Positions 7,975 to 17,718 are shown, numbered from the stretch's first letter. The stretch is 64,000 nt of DNA from Paenarthrobacter nitroguajacolicus (GCF_029952445.1 NZ_JAQPPK010000022.1:25278-89277); one strand, 5' to 3'. The notes: generated by a model from the letters alone, not told the origin. Numbers and translations are program-made.

Positions 7975-9503
7975 TGAGTTTGACCATTCCTTCCCCCACA
8001 GCCGCCACCAGCCCTTCGGCTCAGCCCCGCACCTACCAGGTCCGGACTTTCGGCTGCCAGATGAACGTCCATGATTCAGAGCGCATGGCGGGCCTCCTGG
8101 AGGACGCCGGCTATGTGCCCGCCGAAGGCGACGTCGCCGACGTCGTCGTCTTCAACACGTGCGCCGTGCGGGAGAATGCGGACAACAAGCTTTACGGAAA
8201 CCTTGGCCAACTGCGCCAGGTGAAAGAGGCCAACCCCGGCATGCAGATTGCCGTTGGCGGATGCCTGGCTCAAAAGGACCGCGAAACCATTGTCCGCAAG
8301 GCGCCGTGGGTAGACGCTGTCTTTGGCACGCACAACGTCGGAGCCCTGCCGGCACTCCTCAAACGCGCCCGGCACAACAATGAGGCCCAACTCGAGATTC
8401 TGGAGTCCCTGGACGTCTTCCCATCCACCCTCCCGACCAAGCGCGATTCCGTGTACTCGGGATGGGTCTCCATCTCAGTGGGATGCAACAACACCTGCAC
8501 GTTCTGCATTGTTCCCTCGCTGCGCGGCAAGGAGAAGGACCGGCGCCCCGGTGAGATCCTGGCCGAAATCCAAGCGCTGGTTGATGACGGCGTAGTGGAA
8601 GTCACCTTGCTCGGGCAAAATGTGAACTCGTACGGGGTGGAATTTGGAGATCGCCAGGCCTTCTCCAAGCTGCTGCGTGCCTGCGGTGACATTGAGGGAC
8701 TCGAACGCGTACGTTTTACCAGCCCCCATCCTGCCGCGTTCACCGATGACGTCATCGACGCCATGGCTGAAACCCATAACGTAATGCCTCAGCTCCACAT
8801 GCCGTTGCAATCGGGATCCGACAAAGTCCTTAAGGATATGCGTCGCTCGTACCGTTCCAACCGCTTCCTGGGCATCCTCGACAAGGTGCGGGAGAGCATT
8901 CCGCACGCTGCCATCACCACGGACATCATCGTGGGCTTCCCGGGTGAGACCGAGGAGGATTTCCAGGCGACGTTGGACGTCGTGGAGAAGTCGCGGTTTT
9001 CCTCGGCCTTCACGTTCCAGTACTCCAAGCGTCCGGGAACCCCAGCCGCCGACTTGCCGGAGCAGCTGCCGAAAGCTGTGGTCCAGGAGCGCTTTGAGCG
9101 GCTCACGGCCCTGCAGGATCGCATCGCGGCAGAGGAAAATGCCGCGCAGCTTGGCCGCAAGGTCGAGGTCCTCGTGACTGCCCAGGCAGGGAGGAAGGCC
9201 GATGAAACCCACCGGCTTTCGGGGCGCTCAAAGGACCAGAGGCTTGTGCATTTCTCCGTTCCTGCCGGGGCTGAAACTCCGCGCCCCGGCGATTTCGTCA
9301 CGGTGACCATCACTGAGGCTGCGGCTTTCCACTTGGTGGCTGACCCCGGCACAACCAGTGATTATGTGGTTCGCCGTTCGCGGGCGGGTGATGCGTGGGA
9401 CCGCTCGCAGGCAGATTCCTGCGGAGTCCCAGGACCCGGCCCGGCGAACAGCAAGACTGGCGTTTCGTTGGGCATGCCGGCATTGCCGGTCCGCCGCGCG
9501 TAG
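7974..9503 (+). CDS. miaB: tRNA-2-methylthio-N6-dimethylallyladenosine synthase MiaB
   Basis: A 509-residue radical SAM methylthiotransferase adding a methylthio group to i6A37 of tRNAs reading UNN codons. The N-terminal UPF0004 domain has the cluster cysteines in TFGCQMN (about residue 26), FNTCAV (62) and GGCLAQ (95). The radical SAM motif is CNNTCTFC (about 170-177). A TRAM domain follows, and then a roughly 60-residue tail with no motif I recognise, which may be a lineage extension. GTG at 7974 overlaps the recX stop. miaA, encoding the preceding modification step, is 16 bp downstream. Confidence 0.95.
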   Translation: MSLTIPSPTAATSPSAQPRTYQVRTFGCQMNVHDSERMAGLLEDAGYVPAEGDVADVVVFNTCAVRENADNKLYGNLGQLRQVKEANPGMQIAVGGCLAQKDRETIVRKAPWVDAVFGTHNVGALPALLKRARHNNEAQLEILESLDVFPSTLPTKRDSVYSGWVSISVGCNNTCTFCIVPSLRGKEKDRRPGEILAEIQALVDDGVVEVTLLGQNVNSYGVEFGDRQAFSKLLRACGDIEGLERVRFTSPHPAAFTDDVIDAMAETHNVMPQLHMPLQSGSDKVLKDMRRSYRSNRFLGILDKVRESIPHAAITTDIIVGFPGETEEDFQATLDVVEKSRFSSAFTFQYSKRPGTPAADLPEQLPKAVVQERFERLTALQDRIAAEENAAQLGRKVEVLVTAQAGRKADETHRLSGRSKDQRLVHFSVPAGAETPRPGDFVTVTITEAAAFHLVADPGTTSDYVVRRSRAGDAWDRSQADSCGVPGPGPANSKTGVSLGMPALPVRRA

Positions 9504-9519
9504 CCCCGTCATCGCACAC

Positions 9520-10437
9520 ATGTCGAATTCCCATCCGGCACCGCCAGTCATTGCGGTGGTTGGGCCCACTGGTTCCGGCAAGTCGGATCTGGGCGTCAAC
9601 CTTGCCTTGGCTCTTGGCGGGGAAGTCATCAATGCCGATGCGCTGCAGTTCTACCGCGGCATGGACATTGGGACTGCCAAGATCAGCTTGGAGGAGCGCA
9701 AAGGCGTTCCCCATCACCTCCTGGACACCCTGGACGTCACGCAGGAAGCAAGCGTGGCCGACTTCCAGGCCGAATGCCGTGCGGCCATCGAGGACGTCCA
9801 CTCGCGGGGCAAGCGTGCCATCGTGGTAGGTGGATCCGGCTTGTATGTGCGCGCAGCCCTTGATGTCCTGGAGTTTCCGGGCACAGACCCCGGTTTGCGC
9901 CAGGAGCTCGAGGACGAATACGAGGCCAAGGGGCTGGCTCCGCTCCGGGCCCGCCTGGAACTGGTGGATCCAGTGTCGGCAGCCCGTCTCGGCGATGCCC
10001 GGCGGGTGATCAGGGCACTGGAGGTTCACGGACTGACAAGTCGCCCTTTCAGCTCCTTCATGCCCCAACGTGAGTACCACCAACCCGCAGTTCAGATCGG
10101 CTTGTCCGTGGATCGTGAAGAACTCAGGGAACGCCTCGGGCAACGGGTGCACCGCATGGTCGAGGCCGGGCTGGCCGAAGAGGTCCAGCGGCTCGACGCC
10201 CAGGGGCTGCGACACGGGAAAACGGCGTCGCGGGCTTTGGGATACGCCCAGTTCCTCAGGGTCCTGGATGGTGACATGGAGGTGTCCGCGGCCGCTGAGG
10301 AAACCATCGTGGCCACAAGGCAGTTCGCCCGCCGCCAGCTCACCTGGTTCCGCGCTGATCCCCGGATTTCCTGGCTGGACTGGAAGGACCCGGACTTGGT
10401 GTCCAAGGCTGTCGCAGTAGTCGGCGCGCAGGAGTAG
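9520..10437 (+). CDS. miaA: tRNA dimethylallyltransferase MiaA
   Basis: A 305-residue enzyme that transfers a dimethylallyl group to A37 of tRNAs reading UNN codons; MiaB then adds the methylthio group. The P-loop is [14 protein letters not shown] near residue 11-24, followed by [17 protein letters not shown], the [10 protein letters not shown] loop and GGSGLYVRA. The tRNA-contacting [20 protein letters not shown] motif is close to the C-terminus. ATG 9520 is the first codon giving a family-like N-terminus, although the frame stays open further upstream through the end of miaB. Confidence 0.95.
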   Translation: MSNSHPAPPVIAVVGPTGSGKSDLGVNLALALGGEVINADALQFYRGMDIGTAKISLEERKGVPHHLLDTLDVTQEASVADFQAECRAAIEDVHSRGKRAIVVGGSGLYVRAALDVLEFPGTDPGLRQELEDEYEAKGLAPLRARLELVDPVSAARLGDARRVIRALEVHGLTSRPFSSFMPQREYHQPAVQIGLSVDREELRERLGQRVHRMVEAGLAEEVQRLDAQGLRHGKTASRALGYAQFLRVLDGDMEVSAAAEETIVATRQFARRQLTWFRADPRISWLDWKDPDLVSKAVAVVGAQE

Positions 10438-10471
10438 CTCGGGCAATTTCGGGCCGAACACACGTGGAAGG

Positions 10472-10477
10472 TAGCCT
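10472..10477 (+). promoter_or_regulatory. -10 box of dapF (leaderless type)
   Basis: TAGCCT ends 7 nt before ATG 10485, and is the same hexamer as at pgsA. Transcription probably starts at or next to the start codon. Confidence 0.5.
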
Positions 10478-10484
10478 AGGTTCC

Positions 10485-11453
10485 ATGGATGAAACCGCCT
10501 CAGTCCCCACCCGCCAGCCCTCGGCTGCCGGCGCCGCCGAACCCACCTCGAGCCTTGCCGGATTGGCGTTCTCCAAAGGGCACGGGACCGGCAATGACTT
10601 CGTCCTGATCGCGGATCCCGGCGACGCCCACGAGATCACCGCCGAACAGGTAGCGCAATTGTGCGATCGCCACACGGGCATCGGCGGCGACGGCCTCATC
10701 CGTGCCGTTCCCTCACGCTTCCTCCCCGAAGGCCGGGCCCTGCTTGAACAGGATCCTGCTGCCGAATGGTTCATGGACTACCGCAACGGGGACGGCTCGT
10801 TGTCGGAGATGTGTGGCAATGGTGTCCGCGTCTTCGTCCACTTCCTCAACGAACAAGGGCTGGTGGACCTTGGACCTGGCCAGACCCTCACCATTGGTAC
10901 ACGCGGTGGCATCAAGAAGGTAGTCCGCACACTCAACGGTTATGCCGTGGACATGGGCCCGTGGGAGTTCATCTTCCCCGGGGAAGCCACCAGCAAAGCC
11001 ATGGATGCCCTGGTCAGCGCCGACGGCCTGGAAGTGGCCCGGCCGGGCCTCTCGGTCAGTATGGGCAACCCACACACCGTGGTCGCCCTGGCCGAACTCA
11101 GCGAGCTTTCAGCCACCCAGCTGTTCAAGGCCCCGGTAGTTGATCCCAAACCAGCCAACGGCACCAACGTTGAATTCGTCGTTCCCGCCGAACCCTTGGT
11201 GGAAGACGGCGTGGGCACCATCACCATGCGCGTGCACGAACGGGGGGTAGGGGAGACCCAGTCCTGTGGTACAGGGGCCTGCGCAGCTGCCGTGGCAATC
11301 CGTCACTGGGCAGGCAGTACGGCCCCCAACGATTGGCACGTCAAGGTGCCGGGCGGCGTCGTCGGCGTGAAATTCTTCCCCGGTGCGGGCGGCCGCGAAC
11401 ACGTTGAGCTGAGCGGCCCGGCAGTCATCGTCGCTAACGGGACGCTTTCCTGA
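10485..11453 (+). CDS. dapF: Diaminopimelate epimerase
   Basis: A 322-residue cofactor-free epimerase turning LL- into meso-diaminopimelate for lysine and peptidoglycan synthesis. The two catalytic cysteines sit in [11 protein letters not shown] and [15 protein letters not shown], the expected pair of half-site motifs. [11 protein letters not shown] and GIGGDGLI are also canonical. ATG 10485 is preferred because a TAGCCT -10 box ends 7 nt upstream; an in-frame GTG at 10464 is possible. A roughly 25-residue Ala/Ser/Pro N-terminus precedes the fold. The 3' end overlaps the convergent methyltransferase gene by 20 bp. Confidence 0.95.
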   Translation: MDETASVPTRQPSAAGAAEPTSSLAGLAFSKGHGTGNDFVLIADPGDAHEITAEQVAQLCDRHTGIGGDGLIRAVPSRFLPEGRALLEQDPAAEWFMDYRNGDGSLSEMCGNGVRVFVHFLNEQGLVDLGPGQTLTIGTRGGIKKVVRTLNGYAVDMGPWEFIFPGEATSKAMDALVSADGLEVARPGLSVSMGNPHTVVALAELSELSATQLFKAPVVDPKPANGTNVEFVVPAEPLVEDGVGTITMRVHERGVGETQSCGTGACAAAVAIRHWAGSTAPNDWHVKVPGGVVGVKFFPGAGGREHVELSGPAVIVANGTLS

Positions 11454-12048
11454 CACGGATGATCCTGAAGGACTTCGAGGTGCTTTCGCGGGAGACGCTG
11501 AAGGAGTCGTCCAGCTCCGCGGCCAGCCACCGCTGCAGGGAATCCGAACCCAGGTTCTTCTGAACCACCAGCCAAGCGTTGCCACCTGGAGCCAATCGGG
11601 GCAGCCATGTCAGCAGCAGCGAGTGGAGTTCGTCCTTGCCGATCCGGATTGGCGGATTGGACCAGATGGTGTCGAACTCGACGGCGGGGTCCACCTCATC
11701 AGGGAGGCTGGCGGTCACGTTGTCCAAGCCAACGGCGGCCGCGTTCTCGTTGGTCAGGGTCACACAGCGTTCGTTGACATCGACGGCGTACACGCGGGCA
11801 TGCGGGGCCATCAGGCCAAGGGTGAGCGCTATCGGACCCCAGCCGCAGCCGATGTCCAGCAGGTTCCCCCGGGGAGAGGGCGGCGGAACGTCCGAGAGCA
11901 GGATCGCGGTGCCCTTGTCCACGCCGTCGGGGCTGAAGATTCCTGAGGACGTCTGCAAGTGGCGTGTGGCCCCGGCAAGCTCCACCGTAAGTGGCTTGCG
12001 GGTGAACGGTCCGGCCGGCTGGGCGGTGAAATAGTGTGCAGACTCCAT
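11434..12048 (-). CDS. RsmC-like class I SAM methyltransferase
   Basis: A 204-residue single-domain methyltransferase (MTS/small-domain family, related to the catalytic half of the 16S rRNA G1207 enzyme RsmC). SAM-binding motif I is [13 protein letters not shown], motif II is [10 protein letters not shown], and the catalytic motif is NPPIRIGK. Such proteins usually modify rRNA or other substrates with exocyclic amino groups. The target is inferred. The gene runs opposite to dapF and overlaps its end by 20 bp. On its own strand a TAATCT box ends 8 nt before the ATG, close to the leaderless spacing seen elsewhere here. Confidence 0.8.
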   Translation of the reverse strand: MESAHYFTAQPAGPFTRKPLTVELAGATRHLQTSSGIFSPDGVDKGTAILLSDVPPPSPRGNLLDIGCGWGPIALTLGLMAPHARVYAVDVNERCVTLTNENAAAVGLDNVTASLPDEVDPAVEFDTIWSNPPIRIGKDELHSLLLTWLPRLAPGGNAWLVVQKNLGSDSLQRWLAAELDDSFSVSRESTSKSFRIIRVRKASR

Positions 12049-12134
12049 AATTTGCCAGATTAGTTGGCTATCGTCGCCTTGGGAAACCGTCGAGGCCCAG
12101 AGCCTGGTTTGACACGGCTGGTATCGTTGAGGTC

Positions 12135-12155
12135 ATGTTCTTGATCTTTGAGTAA
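12135..12155 (+). CDS. Candidate 6-residue upstream ORF MFLIFE
   Basis: ATG at 12135 reads M-F-L-I-F-E and then TAA. A TATCGT box ends exactly 7 nt before the ATG, so the ORF would be translated from a leaderless transcript. It is followed 12 nt later by a hairpin with 8-bp arms (12168-12175 and 12179-12186). HflX is a ribosome-rescue GTPase linked to macrolide and lincosamide tolerance, and leader peptides are a known way to sense such drugs. Whether the peptide is made is an inference; the codons are few, so chance occurrence cannot be excluded. Confidence 0.4.
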   Translation: MFLIFE

Positions 12156-12167
12156 TCGGCCGAACCT

Positions 12168-12186
12168 ACGCCTGGACCCCAGGCGT
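12168..12186 (+). promoter_or_regulatory. Hairpin after the hflX upstream ORF
   Basis: ACGCCTGG (12168-12175), loop ACC, CCAGGCGT (12179-12186): perfect 8-bp stem, no following T-run. It could pair alternatively or stall RNA polymerase, depending on ribosome position on the upstream ORF. Confidence 0.5.
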
Positions 12187-12556
12187 TCCACGGCACCGCC
12201 CGCGATGCAGGCCCGGCTTGGCACACCCGCCCAGCACGAGGCCTTTCCGCCCGGCAGGTCCCACCGGCACATGTCAGCGCCGCCCGTGGCGATTGACGCT
12301 CAGAAGATCAAGCCCCAGCCATGAATCCAGGATCGTGTCATCATGCGAATCCTGATGGGGCGTCGCCATGACTTCCGACAGGCCAGGACCTCCCCGCGGA
12401 TCCACCCGCCAGAGCACAGACGCCACAGCCAGCAGGCCAACGTCGTCCAGTACACAGGAGGCCACATTGGCCCAAGCCCGTCAGCCCAGCGCGAAGAGCG
12501 CCCCATCGAGCAACAAACAGCACTATTCTGGAATTGCCGAACAGTCTAAGGAGACC

Positions 12557-14119
12557 ATGACCACCCAGAAGCACTCCGGATCCGATTCCGACGCCCAGGA
12601 CATGAGTCCTGAACAAATCCAGGCCGTCATCGACCGGATACTTTCCAAGGATGTCCCTGCGCAGGCATCCGATGACAATGACGCCAACGGCGTGTTCGGC
12701 AAGGCACAGGCTATTTCAACCCTGGACCAAGAGCACAGCATCTACGACGGCGACCAGGAAGACCTGGCCGAGCGTCGCGCCCTGCGCCGGACCGCGGGAT
12801 TGTCCACCGAACTTGAAGACGTCACAGAGGTTGAATACCGCCAGCTGCGCCTGGAACGGGTCGTCCTGGCCGGCCTCTGGACAGAAGGTACCCTCGCCGA
12901 CGCCGAGAACTCCCTGCGGGAATTGGCCGCGCTTGCCGAGACCGCGGGTTCGGAAGTTCTGGACGGCCTGGTCCAGCGTCGCACGAAGCCGGACCCGGGA
13001 ACGTTCCTCGGATCAGGCAAGGCCCAGGAGCTCAAGGACATCGTGGCCGCCACAGGTGCGGATACCGTCGTGGTGGACACAGAACTGGCTCCATCGCAGC
13101 GACGCGGCCTTGAAGACATTGTGAAGGTCAAGGTCGTTGACCGGACCACGCTCATCCTGGACATCTTCGCCCAGCATGCCAAGAGCCGTGAGGGCAAGGC
13201 CCAGGTCGAACTCGCCCAGTTGGAGTACCTGCTTCCGCGTCTGCGTGGTTGGGGTGACTCCATGTCACGCCAGGCCGGTGGCCAGGTGGGTGGGGCCGGC
13301 GCAGGCATGGGCTCGCGAGGTCCCGGTGAAACCAAGATCGAACTGGACCGCCGCCGGATCCGCACGCGCATGGCCAAACTGCGCCGTGAGATCGCCGCGA
13401 TGAAGCCGGCCCGCGAGACCAAGCGGGCCAACCGCCGTCGTAATGCTGTTCCGTCTGTGGCGATTGCCGGGTACACCAACGCCGGAAAGTCGTCGCTCCT
13501 GAACCGCCTCACCGATGCTGGAGTCCTGGTGGAGAACGCACTGTTCGCCACGTTGGACCCCACTGTCCGCAAGGCGCAAACCCCCGACGGTATTGGCTAC
13601 ACGTTGGCCGACACCGTGGGATTTGTGCGCTCCCTGCCTACACAGTTGGTAGAGGCTTTCCGGTCGACGCTGGAAGAAGTGGCCGACGCCGACCTTATCC
13701 TGCACGTCGTTGACGCTTCGCACCCTGACCCCGAAGGCCAGATCGCCGCAGTCCGTGCTGTCTTTACGGAGGTGGATGCCCGCAAGGTTCCCGAGATCAT
13801 TGTCCTGAACAAGGTTGATGTAGCGGATCCCTTCGTGGTGGAGCGCCTCAAGCAGAAGGAACCGCGGCACGCAGTGGTTTCCACCCGAACGGGCCAGGGA
13901 ATTGCCGAGCTGCTCGAGGACATCAGCCGGTCCATCCCGCGCCCCGGCGTGCGGCTTGAGCTGCTGATTCCTTATGAACGCGGCGAATTGATCAGCAAAC
14001 TGCACAGCTCCGATTCTGAGATCCTCAGCATCGATCACGAGGAAAACGGCACACGCGTAGTGGTCATGGTCCGTGAAGGACTGGCAGCCGAACTGGAGTC
14101 ATTCGTCAGCAATGGTTGA
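12557..14119 (+). CDS. hflX: Ribosome-splitting GTPase HflX
   Basis: A 520-residue HflX/Obg-type GTPase; family members bind 70S ribosomes and split stalled or hibernating ones. An acidic N-terminal extension (about 1-85) precedes the HflX N-domain (GTFLGSGKAQELK, and the glycine-rich GGQVGGAGAGMGSRGPGE linker). The G domain carries G1 GYTNAGKSSLLN (about 305), switch II DTVGFVRSLP, G4 NKVD and a C-terminal domain. Start: ATG 12557 with AAGGAG four bases upstream. The stop overlaps the start of the DinG-like helicase by 8 bases. A long leader suggests regulation (see upstream entries). Confidence 0.93.
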   Translation: MTTQKHSGSDSDAQDMSPEQIQAVIDRILSKDVPAQASDDNDANGVFGKAQAISTLDQEHSIYDGDQEDLAERRALRRTAGLSTELEDVTEVEYRQLRLERVVLAGLWTEGTLADAENSLRELAALAETAGSEVLDGLVQRRTKPDPGTFLGSGKAQELKDIVAATGADTVVVDTELAPSQRRGLEDIVKVKVVDRTTLILDIFAQHAKSREGKAQVELAQLEYLLPRLRGWGDSMSRQAGGQVGGAGAGMGSRGPGETKIELDRRRIRTRMAKLRREIAAMKPARETKRANRRRNAVPSVAIAGYTNAGKSSLLNRLTDAGVLVENALFATLDPTVRKAQTPDGIGYTLADTVGFVRSLPTQLVEAFRSTLEEVADADLILHVVDASHPDPEGQIAAVRAVFTEVDARKVPEIIVLNKVDVADPFVVERLKQKEPRHAVVSTRTGQGIAELLEDISRSIPRPGVRLELLIPYERGELISKLHSSDSEILSIDHEENGTRVVVMVREGLAAELESFVSNG

Positions 14120-16172
14120 GAAGGTGGCGGCGGACGCCGTAGGGTCGGTGGGGGAAAAGGCCACCCTCGAGTTGCTGGACCGGGCTGTGGCAGGCATGGG
14201 CGGCCAAAGCCGTGCCGGCCAGCATGAAATGGCCAAGCAGGTTACCCGGGCCATTGAGACCGGAGAACACCTGCTGGTCCAGGCGGGGACGGGAACAGGT
14301 AAGTCGCTGGCTTACCTAATTCCGTTGATCGCGCATTCCATGGACAGCAACAAGCCAACGCTCGTGTCCACCGCCACCTTGGCTCTCCAAACCCAGATTG
14401 TTGGCAGGGATCTTCCCCGGTTGCTGGAGACCATCAACCCGGCTCTTGAGCGACCGGTCAACGTGGCGCTCGTGAAGGGGCGGGCCAATTACGTCTGCCT
14501 GCAGAAACTTGAAGGCGGTTTTCCCAGCGAGGAGCCCTCCGAGGGGCAGCTGTTCTCCTTGGGTGAGGACACCAGCGTTCCCCACCTTGCGGCGTCCATG
14601 GGCGGACCACAATCGCAGCTCGGCAAGGAGGTTGTCCGCCTGCGTGAATGGGCTGAAAAGACGGCCACGGGAGACCGCGACGAACTAATGCCTGGCGTCA
14701 CCGACCGTGCCTGGCGGCAGGTGTCAGTCACGTCCATGGAGTGCCTGGGGGCGCAGAAGTGTCCTGTAGCTGAGGAATGCTTCAGCGAATTGGCCCGTTC
14801 CCGCGCCGCCGAGGCCGACGTCGTGGTCACCAACCATGCAATGCTTGCTGTCAGTGCCTTTGAGGGACTGGCTGTCCTGCCCGAATACGACGTCGTGGTG
14901 GTGGACGAAGCCCACGAACTGCAGGATCGGGTGACAGGTGCGGTGTCGGGGCAGTTGTCAGTGGCCATGGTCCACGCGGCTGCATCAAGTGCACGGAAAC
15001 ATACGGCCATCACTGTCGATGCCCTCAACGCTGCCGCGGACCGCCTCGATATGGCCATCGCGGGTGTCCCGAACGGGCTGTTGCCCAACGGGCTCAACGA
15101 CGAACAGCTCGACTGCCTGGACCAGCTGCGCGATGCTACCCGTGCTGCCCTCTCGGACTCGAAGACTGATTCCTCCAACGCCGCAGACGGCGGCAGGCAG
15201 CTGGCGCGCTCACGACTCATGCTCATCCTCGAGCTCTGCGAGCGGATGCTCGCTGCCAAGGAGAACCGGGAAGTAGTTTGGTTCTCACGAAACAGCACCT
15301 TTGATCCGCAACAGGGATATTCCCAACCCGACGAAACAGCGCCGGCGCTCATTAACATCGCGCCGCTGAGCGTAGCCGGCAGGTTGCGCGAGGGGTTGTT
15401 CGCCGGACACACCGTCGTACTGACCTCGGCTACGCTGGCCATCGGCTCTGCTTTTGAACCTGCCGCGGGAGGGCTTGGCCTGATTGGCGACGGCGCCCCC
15501 AGCTGGACAGGCATTGATGTCGGTTCACCTTTTGACTACCCCAAGCAGGGCGTGCTGTACGTAGCGAAGCACCTTCCCAAACCCGGCCGCGGCACGTCGC
15601 CGGAGGCCCTGGATGAGCTGGAGGACCTGATCAGGGCGTCGGGTGGGGGAGCGCTGTGCCTCTTCTCCTCACGGCGGGCTGCCGAAGAAGCAGCCGACGC
15701 CATGCGGCTCCGCCTGGATGTGGACATCCTGTGCCAAGGAGAATCCACCATGGCAGCCCTGGTCAAGCAGTTCGCGGATGAACCGGACACATGCCTCTTC
15801 GGGACCATGTCGCTGTGGCAGGGTGTGGATGTCCCGGGTGGCTCATGCCGATTGGTGGTTATTGACCGGATTCCCTTCCCGCGTCCCGATGATCCGCTGA
15901 TGACAGCACGCTCCCGTGCCGTGGCGCAATCAGGCGGGAACGGCTTCATGGCTGTCTCCGCCACCCACGCGGCCATCAGGCTCGCTCAGGGTGCGGGACG
16001 CCTCATCCGTTCCACCGGGGACAAAGGCGTGGTGGCAGTTCTCGATTCACGCCTGTCGACGGAACGGTACGGCGGATTCCTGCGGGCCGCCCTGCCTCCC
16101 TTCTGGGCGACGACGGACCGTTCGGTGGTACGTGGGGTCCTGGAGCGCCTGGGGTCGGCCAGGAAGGCGTAA
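14112..16172 (+). CDS. DinG-like ATP-dependent DNA helicase (XPD/Rad3 family)
   Basis: A 686-residue superfamily 2 helicase of the DinG/XPD group, unwinding DNA 5' to 3' in repair. Walker A is AGTGTGKSLAYLIP (about residues 57-70), the DEAH box is VVVDEAHEL (about 265). Cysteines in NYVCLQKL and in MECLGAQKCPVAEECF (about 128, 210, 216, 222) form a typical Fe-S cluster site between the motor motifs. The C-terminal helicase half contains QGVDVPG and the arginine-finger-type AQGAGRLIR motif. ATG 14112 overlaps hflX by 8 bases. No LexA box is seen in front of it, so SOS induction is not indicated. Confidence 0.9.
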   Translation: MVEKVAADAVGSVGEKATLELLDRAVAGMGGQSRAGQHEMAKQVTRAIETGEHLLVQAGTGTGKSLAYLIPLIAHSMDSNKPTLVSTATLALQTQIVGRDLPRLLETINPALERPVNVALVKGRANYVCLQKLEGGFPSEEPSEGQLFSLGEDTSVPHLAASMGGPQSQLGKEVVRLREWAEKTATGDRDELMPGVTDRAWRQVSVTSMECLGAQKCPVAEECFSELARSRAAEADVVVTNHAMLAVSAFEGLAVLPEYDVVVVDEAHELQDRVTGAVSGQLSVAMVHAAASSARKHTAITVDALNAAADRLDMAIAGVPNGLLPNGLNDEQLDCLDQLRDATRAALSDSKTDSSNAADGGRQLARSRLMLILELCERMLAAKENREVVWFSRNSTFDPQQGYSQPDETAPALINIAPLSVAGRLREGLFAGHTVVLTSATLAIGSAFEPAAGGLGLIGDGAPSWTGIDVGSPFDYPKQGVLYVAKHLPKPGRGTSPEALDELEDLIRASGGGALCLFSSRRAAEEAADAMRLRLDVDILCQGESTMAALVKQFADEPDTCLFGTMSLWQGVDVPGGSCRLVVIDRIPFPRPDDPLMTARSRAVAQSGGNGFMAVSATHAAIRLAQGAGRLIRSTGDKGVVAVLDSRLSTERYGGFLRAALPPFWATTDRSVVRGVLERLGSARKA

Positions 16173-16187
16173 CAGCGCTCGGGGAGG

Positions 16188-16931
16188 CTAGAGGGACCGG
16201 AGTACGGAAACAACCTTGCCCATGATGGTTGCCTGATCACCCAGGATGGGTTCGTACTGGGTGTTCTGGGGCAGCAGCCAGGTGTGGCCATCCCGTTGGC
16301 GGAAGGTTTTCACCGTGGCTTCGTCGTCCAGGAGAGCTGCGACGATGTCGCCGTTGATGGCATCGTTCTGGCGGCGGACAACCACCCAGTCGCCATCGCA
16401 AATGGCGGCATCAATCATGGAGTCGCCCGCGACCTTCAGCATGAAGAGCTCACCGTGCCCTACAAGCTGCCGGGGCAGGGGGAGTACATCCTCCACGGTC
16501 TGGTCGGCCAGGATGGGGCCACCTGCGGCGATGCGGCCGACCAGCGGGACCATGGCGGTATCGCTTGCGCTGGCCAGTTCAGTCACGGCCAGGCCTCCGG
16601 CGCTCCGCAGCGTCGCGGGGGCTTCGACGCCCGGGATGGGGCCACCATCAAGGGTCAACGGCATCAGTACTTCCATGGCACGGGGCCGCTTGGGGTCCCT
16701 GCGGAGGTAGCCGAGTTTTTCAAGCTGTGACAACTGGTGCGTAACGCTGGACAAGCTGGCCAGCCCCACGGTGTCGCCGATCTCGCGCATGCTGGGCGGG
16801 TAGCCGTTGTCATTGACGGACCTCTGGATGGTCTCCAGGATCTTTTTCTGACGCACGGTCAGGCTCTTGGGAGTCTTTTGAGGCTGTTGGCTCCGCAGGG
16901 GTGCCCCGCCGCCTGTGGCTTTCGCTGCCAT
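16188..16931 (-). CDS. lexA: SOS repressor LexA
   Basis: A 247-residue LexA. The winged-helix domain begins [13 protein letters not shown] (about residue 24) with recognition helix [20 protein letters not shown]. The self-cleavage site is Ala136-Gly137 (GRIAAGGP); the catalytic dyad is Ser171 (VAGDSMIDA) and Lys208 (EATVKTF). Activated RecA filaments stimulate its self-cleavage. ATG 16931 is used; an in-frame TTG at 16940 with closer purines is an alternative. Three LexA-type sites lie upstream, in the space shared with the divergent LysM gene, implying autorepression. Confidence 0.97.
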   Translation of the reverse strand: MAAKATGGGAPLRSQQPQKTPKSLTVRQKKILETIQRSVNDNGYPPSMREIGDTVGLASLSSVTHQLSQLEKLGYLRRDPKRPRAMEVLMPLTLDGGPIPGVEAPATLRSAGGLAVTELASASDTAMVPLVGRIAAGGPILADQTVEDVLPLPRQLVGHGELFMLKVAGDSMIDAAICDGDWVVVRRQNDAINGDIVAALLDDEATVKTFRQRDGHTWLLPQNTQYEPILGDQATIMGKVVSVLRSL

Positions 16932-17063
16932 GTTCGCCAATGCCTTTCCTTCCGCCCCGAAAAAGAGCCGGGGATGCAGGGTCCGCCTAAAATGTCAGAC
17001 CCTCCTGTTCCACTGAAACAGTGCTGTTTCTTCACTCAAACGTAGGGCAGCCACAGGCGTTTA

Positions 17064-17079
17064 TCAAACATTTGTTCTA
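17064..17079. promoter_or_regulatory. LexA box 1 (lexA side)
   Basis: TCAAACATTTGTTCTA is two changes from the palindromic TCGAACA-N2-TGTTCGA. It is the operator nearest lexA, about 130 bp before its start, so probably the autoregulatory site. Confidence 0.75.
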
Positions 17080-17131
17080 GCGAGTCTCGACACCGTTCGT
17101 TGATAAGTGCTAAAAATGTCATAGCAAGGTT

Positions 17132-17147
17132 CGAATATGTGTTCTAT
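17132..17147. promoter_or_regulatory. LexA box 2 (centre of lexA-LysM gap)
   Basis: TCGAATATGTGTTCTA matches the SOS box with two changes. It lies midway between the two divergent starts and overlaps AT-rich, promoter-like sequence. Confidence 0.75.
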
Positions 17148-17161
17148 AAACCTCGCGTTGA

Positions 17162-17198
17162 CGCTGGATGTTCGAACAGGTTGTTCGAACATCCAGCG
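17162..17198. promoter_or_regulatory. Large perfect inverted repeat with widened LexA site (LysM side)
   Basis: Two exact 17-base arms (17162-17178 and 17182-17198) flank GGT. The inner part reads TCGAACA-GGT-TGTTCGA, which has both LexA half-sites intact but one extra central base (N5 rather than N4 between CGAAC and GTTCG). Each arm also contains its own small palindrome TGTTCGAACA. It is about 85 bp before the LysM gene. Confidence 0.75.
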
Positions 17199-17280
17199 GA
17201 TCCGGGAGAGGAACACAAAGAATTGGCAGCCCTGCTCCGGAACCTCCGGTGCAGGGCAATAGCTCAGAAGGGCTCAGCTC

Positions 17281-17640
17281 ATGTCCGCAATCACTTCGTT
17301 CGCTGATTTCCGCACCACGCAAGCACCCGCCCGCTTGCGTCTCACCCGTCGGGGCCGGATGGTCTTTTTCGGTGTTCCGGCGATGCTCTTGGTGGCAGCC
17401 CTCCTCAGCCTGGCCGGGTTCATCACGTCCCCGGCAAAGGCCTCGGACTCCCAGGCGCAGTTGCAGCCGCCGGTTGCAGTGTCAGTGACCGTCCAGCCGG
17501 GCCAGTCCCTGTGGGGGATTGCCGGCGCGGCTGCTCCGGAACGGGACCCGCGGGACGTCATCGCCGAAATCATCCAGCTCAATGACCTCCGTGGAGGCCG
17601 CATTCTTCCGGGGCAGCAGCTGTTCGTTCCGGCCGACTAA
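17281..17640 (+). CDS. Membrane-anchored LysM protein, likely SOS-induced division/cell-wall factor
   Basis: A 119-residue protein: basic cytoplasmic N-terminus, one membrane segment (about 28-48, VFFGVPAMLLVAALLSLAGF), a short linker and a C-terminal LysM domain (about 67-118, VTVQPGQSLWGIAG to LPGQQLFVPAD) that binds peptidoglycan. Its divergent position from lexA and the LexA sites between them match M. tuberculosis Rv2719c (ChiZ), a DNA-damage-induced LysM protein that slows division; C. glutamicum has divS at this place. No hydrolase domain is visible, so a role as an SOS division inhibitor is inferred from context. ATG 17281; 50 nt upstream is purine-rich but has no strong ribosome site. 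Confidence 0.8.
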   Translation: MSAITSFADFRTTQAPARLRLTRRGRMVFFGVPAMLLVAALLSLAGFITSPAKASDSQAQLQPPVAVSVTVQPGQSLWGIAGAAAPERDPRDVIAEIIQLNDLRGGRILPGQQLFVPAD

Positions 17641-17718
17641 GGCGACCGCCCATGACGGGAAGCCGCGCCCGGACGGCCGCGCGGACGTCACAGTTACTCC
17701 GCAGTCCCAGTGGCCCCT

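Larger units (their letters stand above)
12122..12556 (+). promoter_or_regulatory. Long regulatory leader of hflX
   Basis: About 430 nt lie between an upstream promoter-like box (TATCGT, 12122-12127) and hflX. It holds a 6-codon ORF (12135-12155), an 8-bp hairpin right after it (12168-12186), about 330 nt in which I see no recognisable element, a second -10-like TATTCT (12524-12529) and the AAGGAG ribosome site (12548-12553). The arrangement fits a translation-sensing attenuator plus a proximal promoter. A TTGACA at 12109-12114 lies too close to TATCGT to be its -35. Confidence 0.45.

Noticed and set aside
12060..12272. 70-codon minus-strand frame in the hflX leader
   Set aside because: No family resemblance, no ribosome site, and it covers the upstream ORF and hairpin, which have a better explanation.
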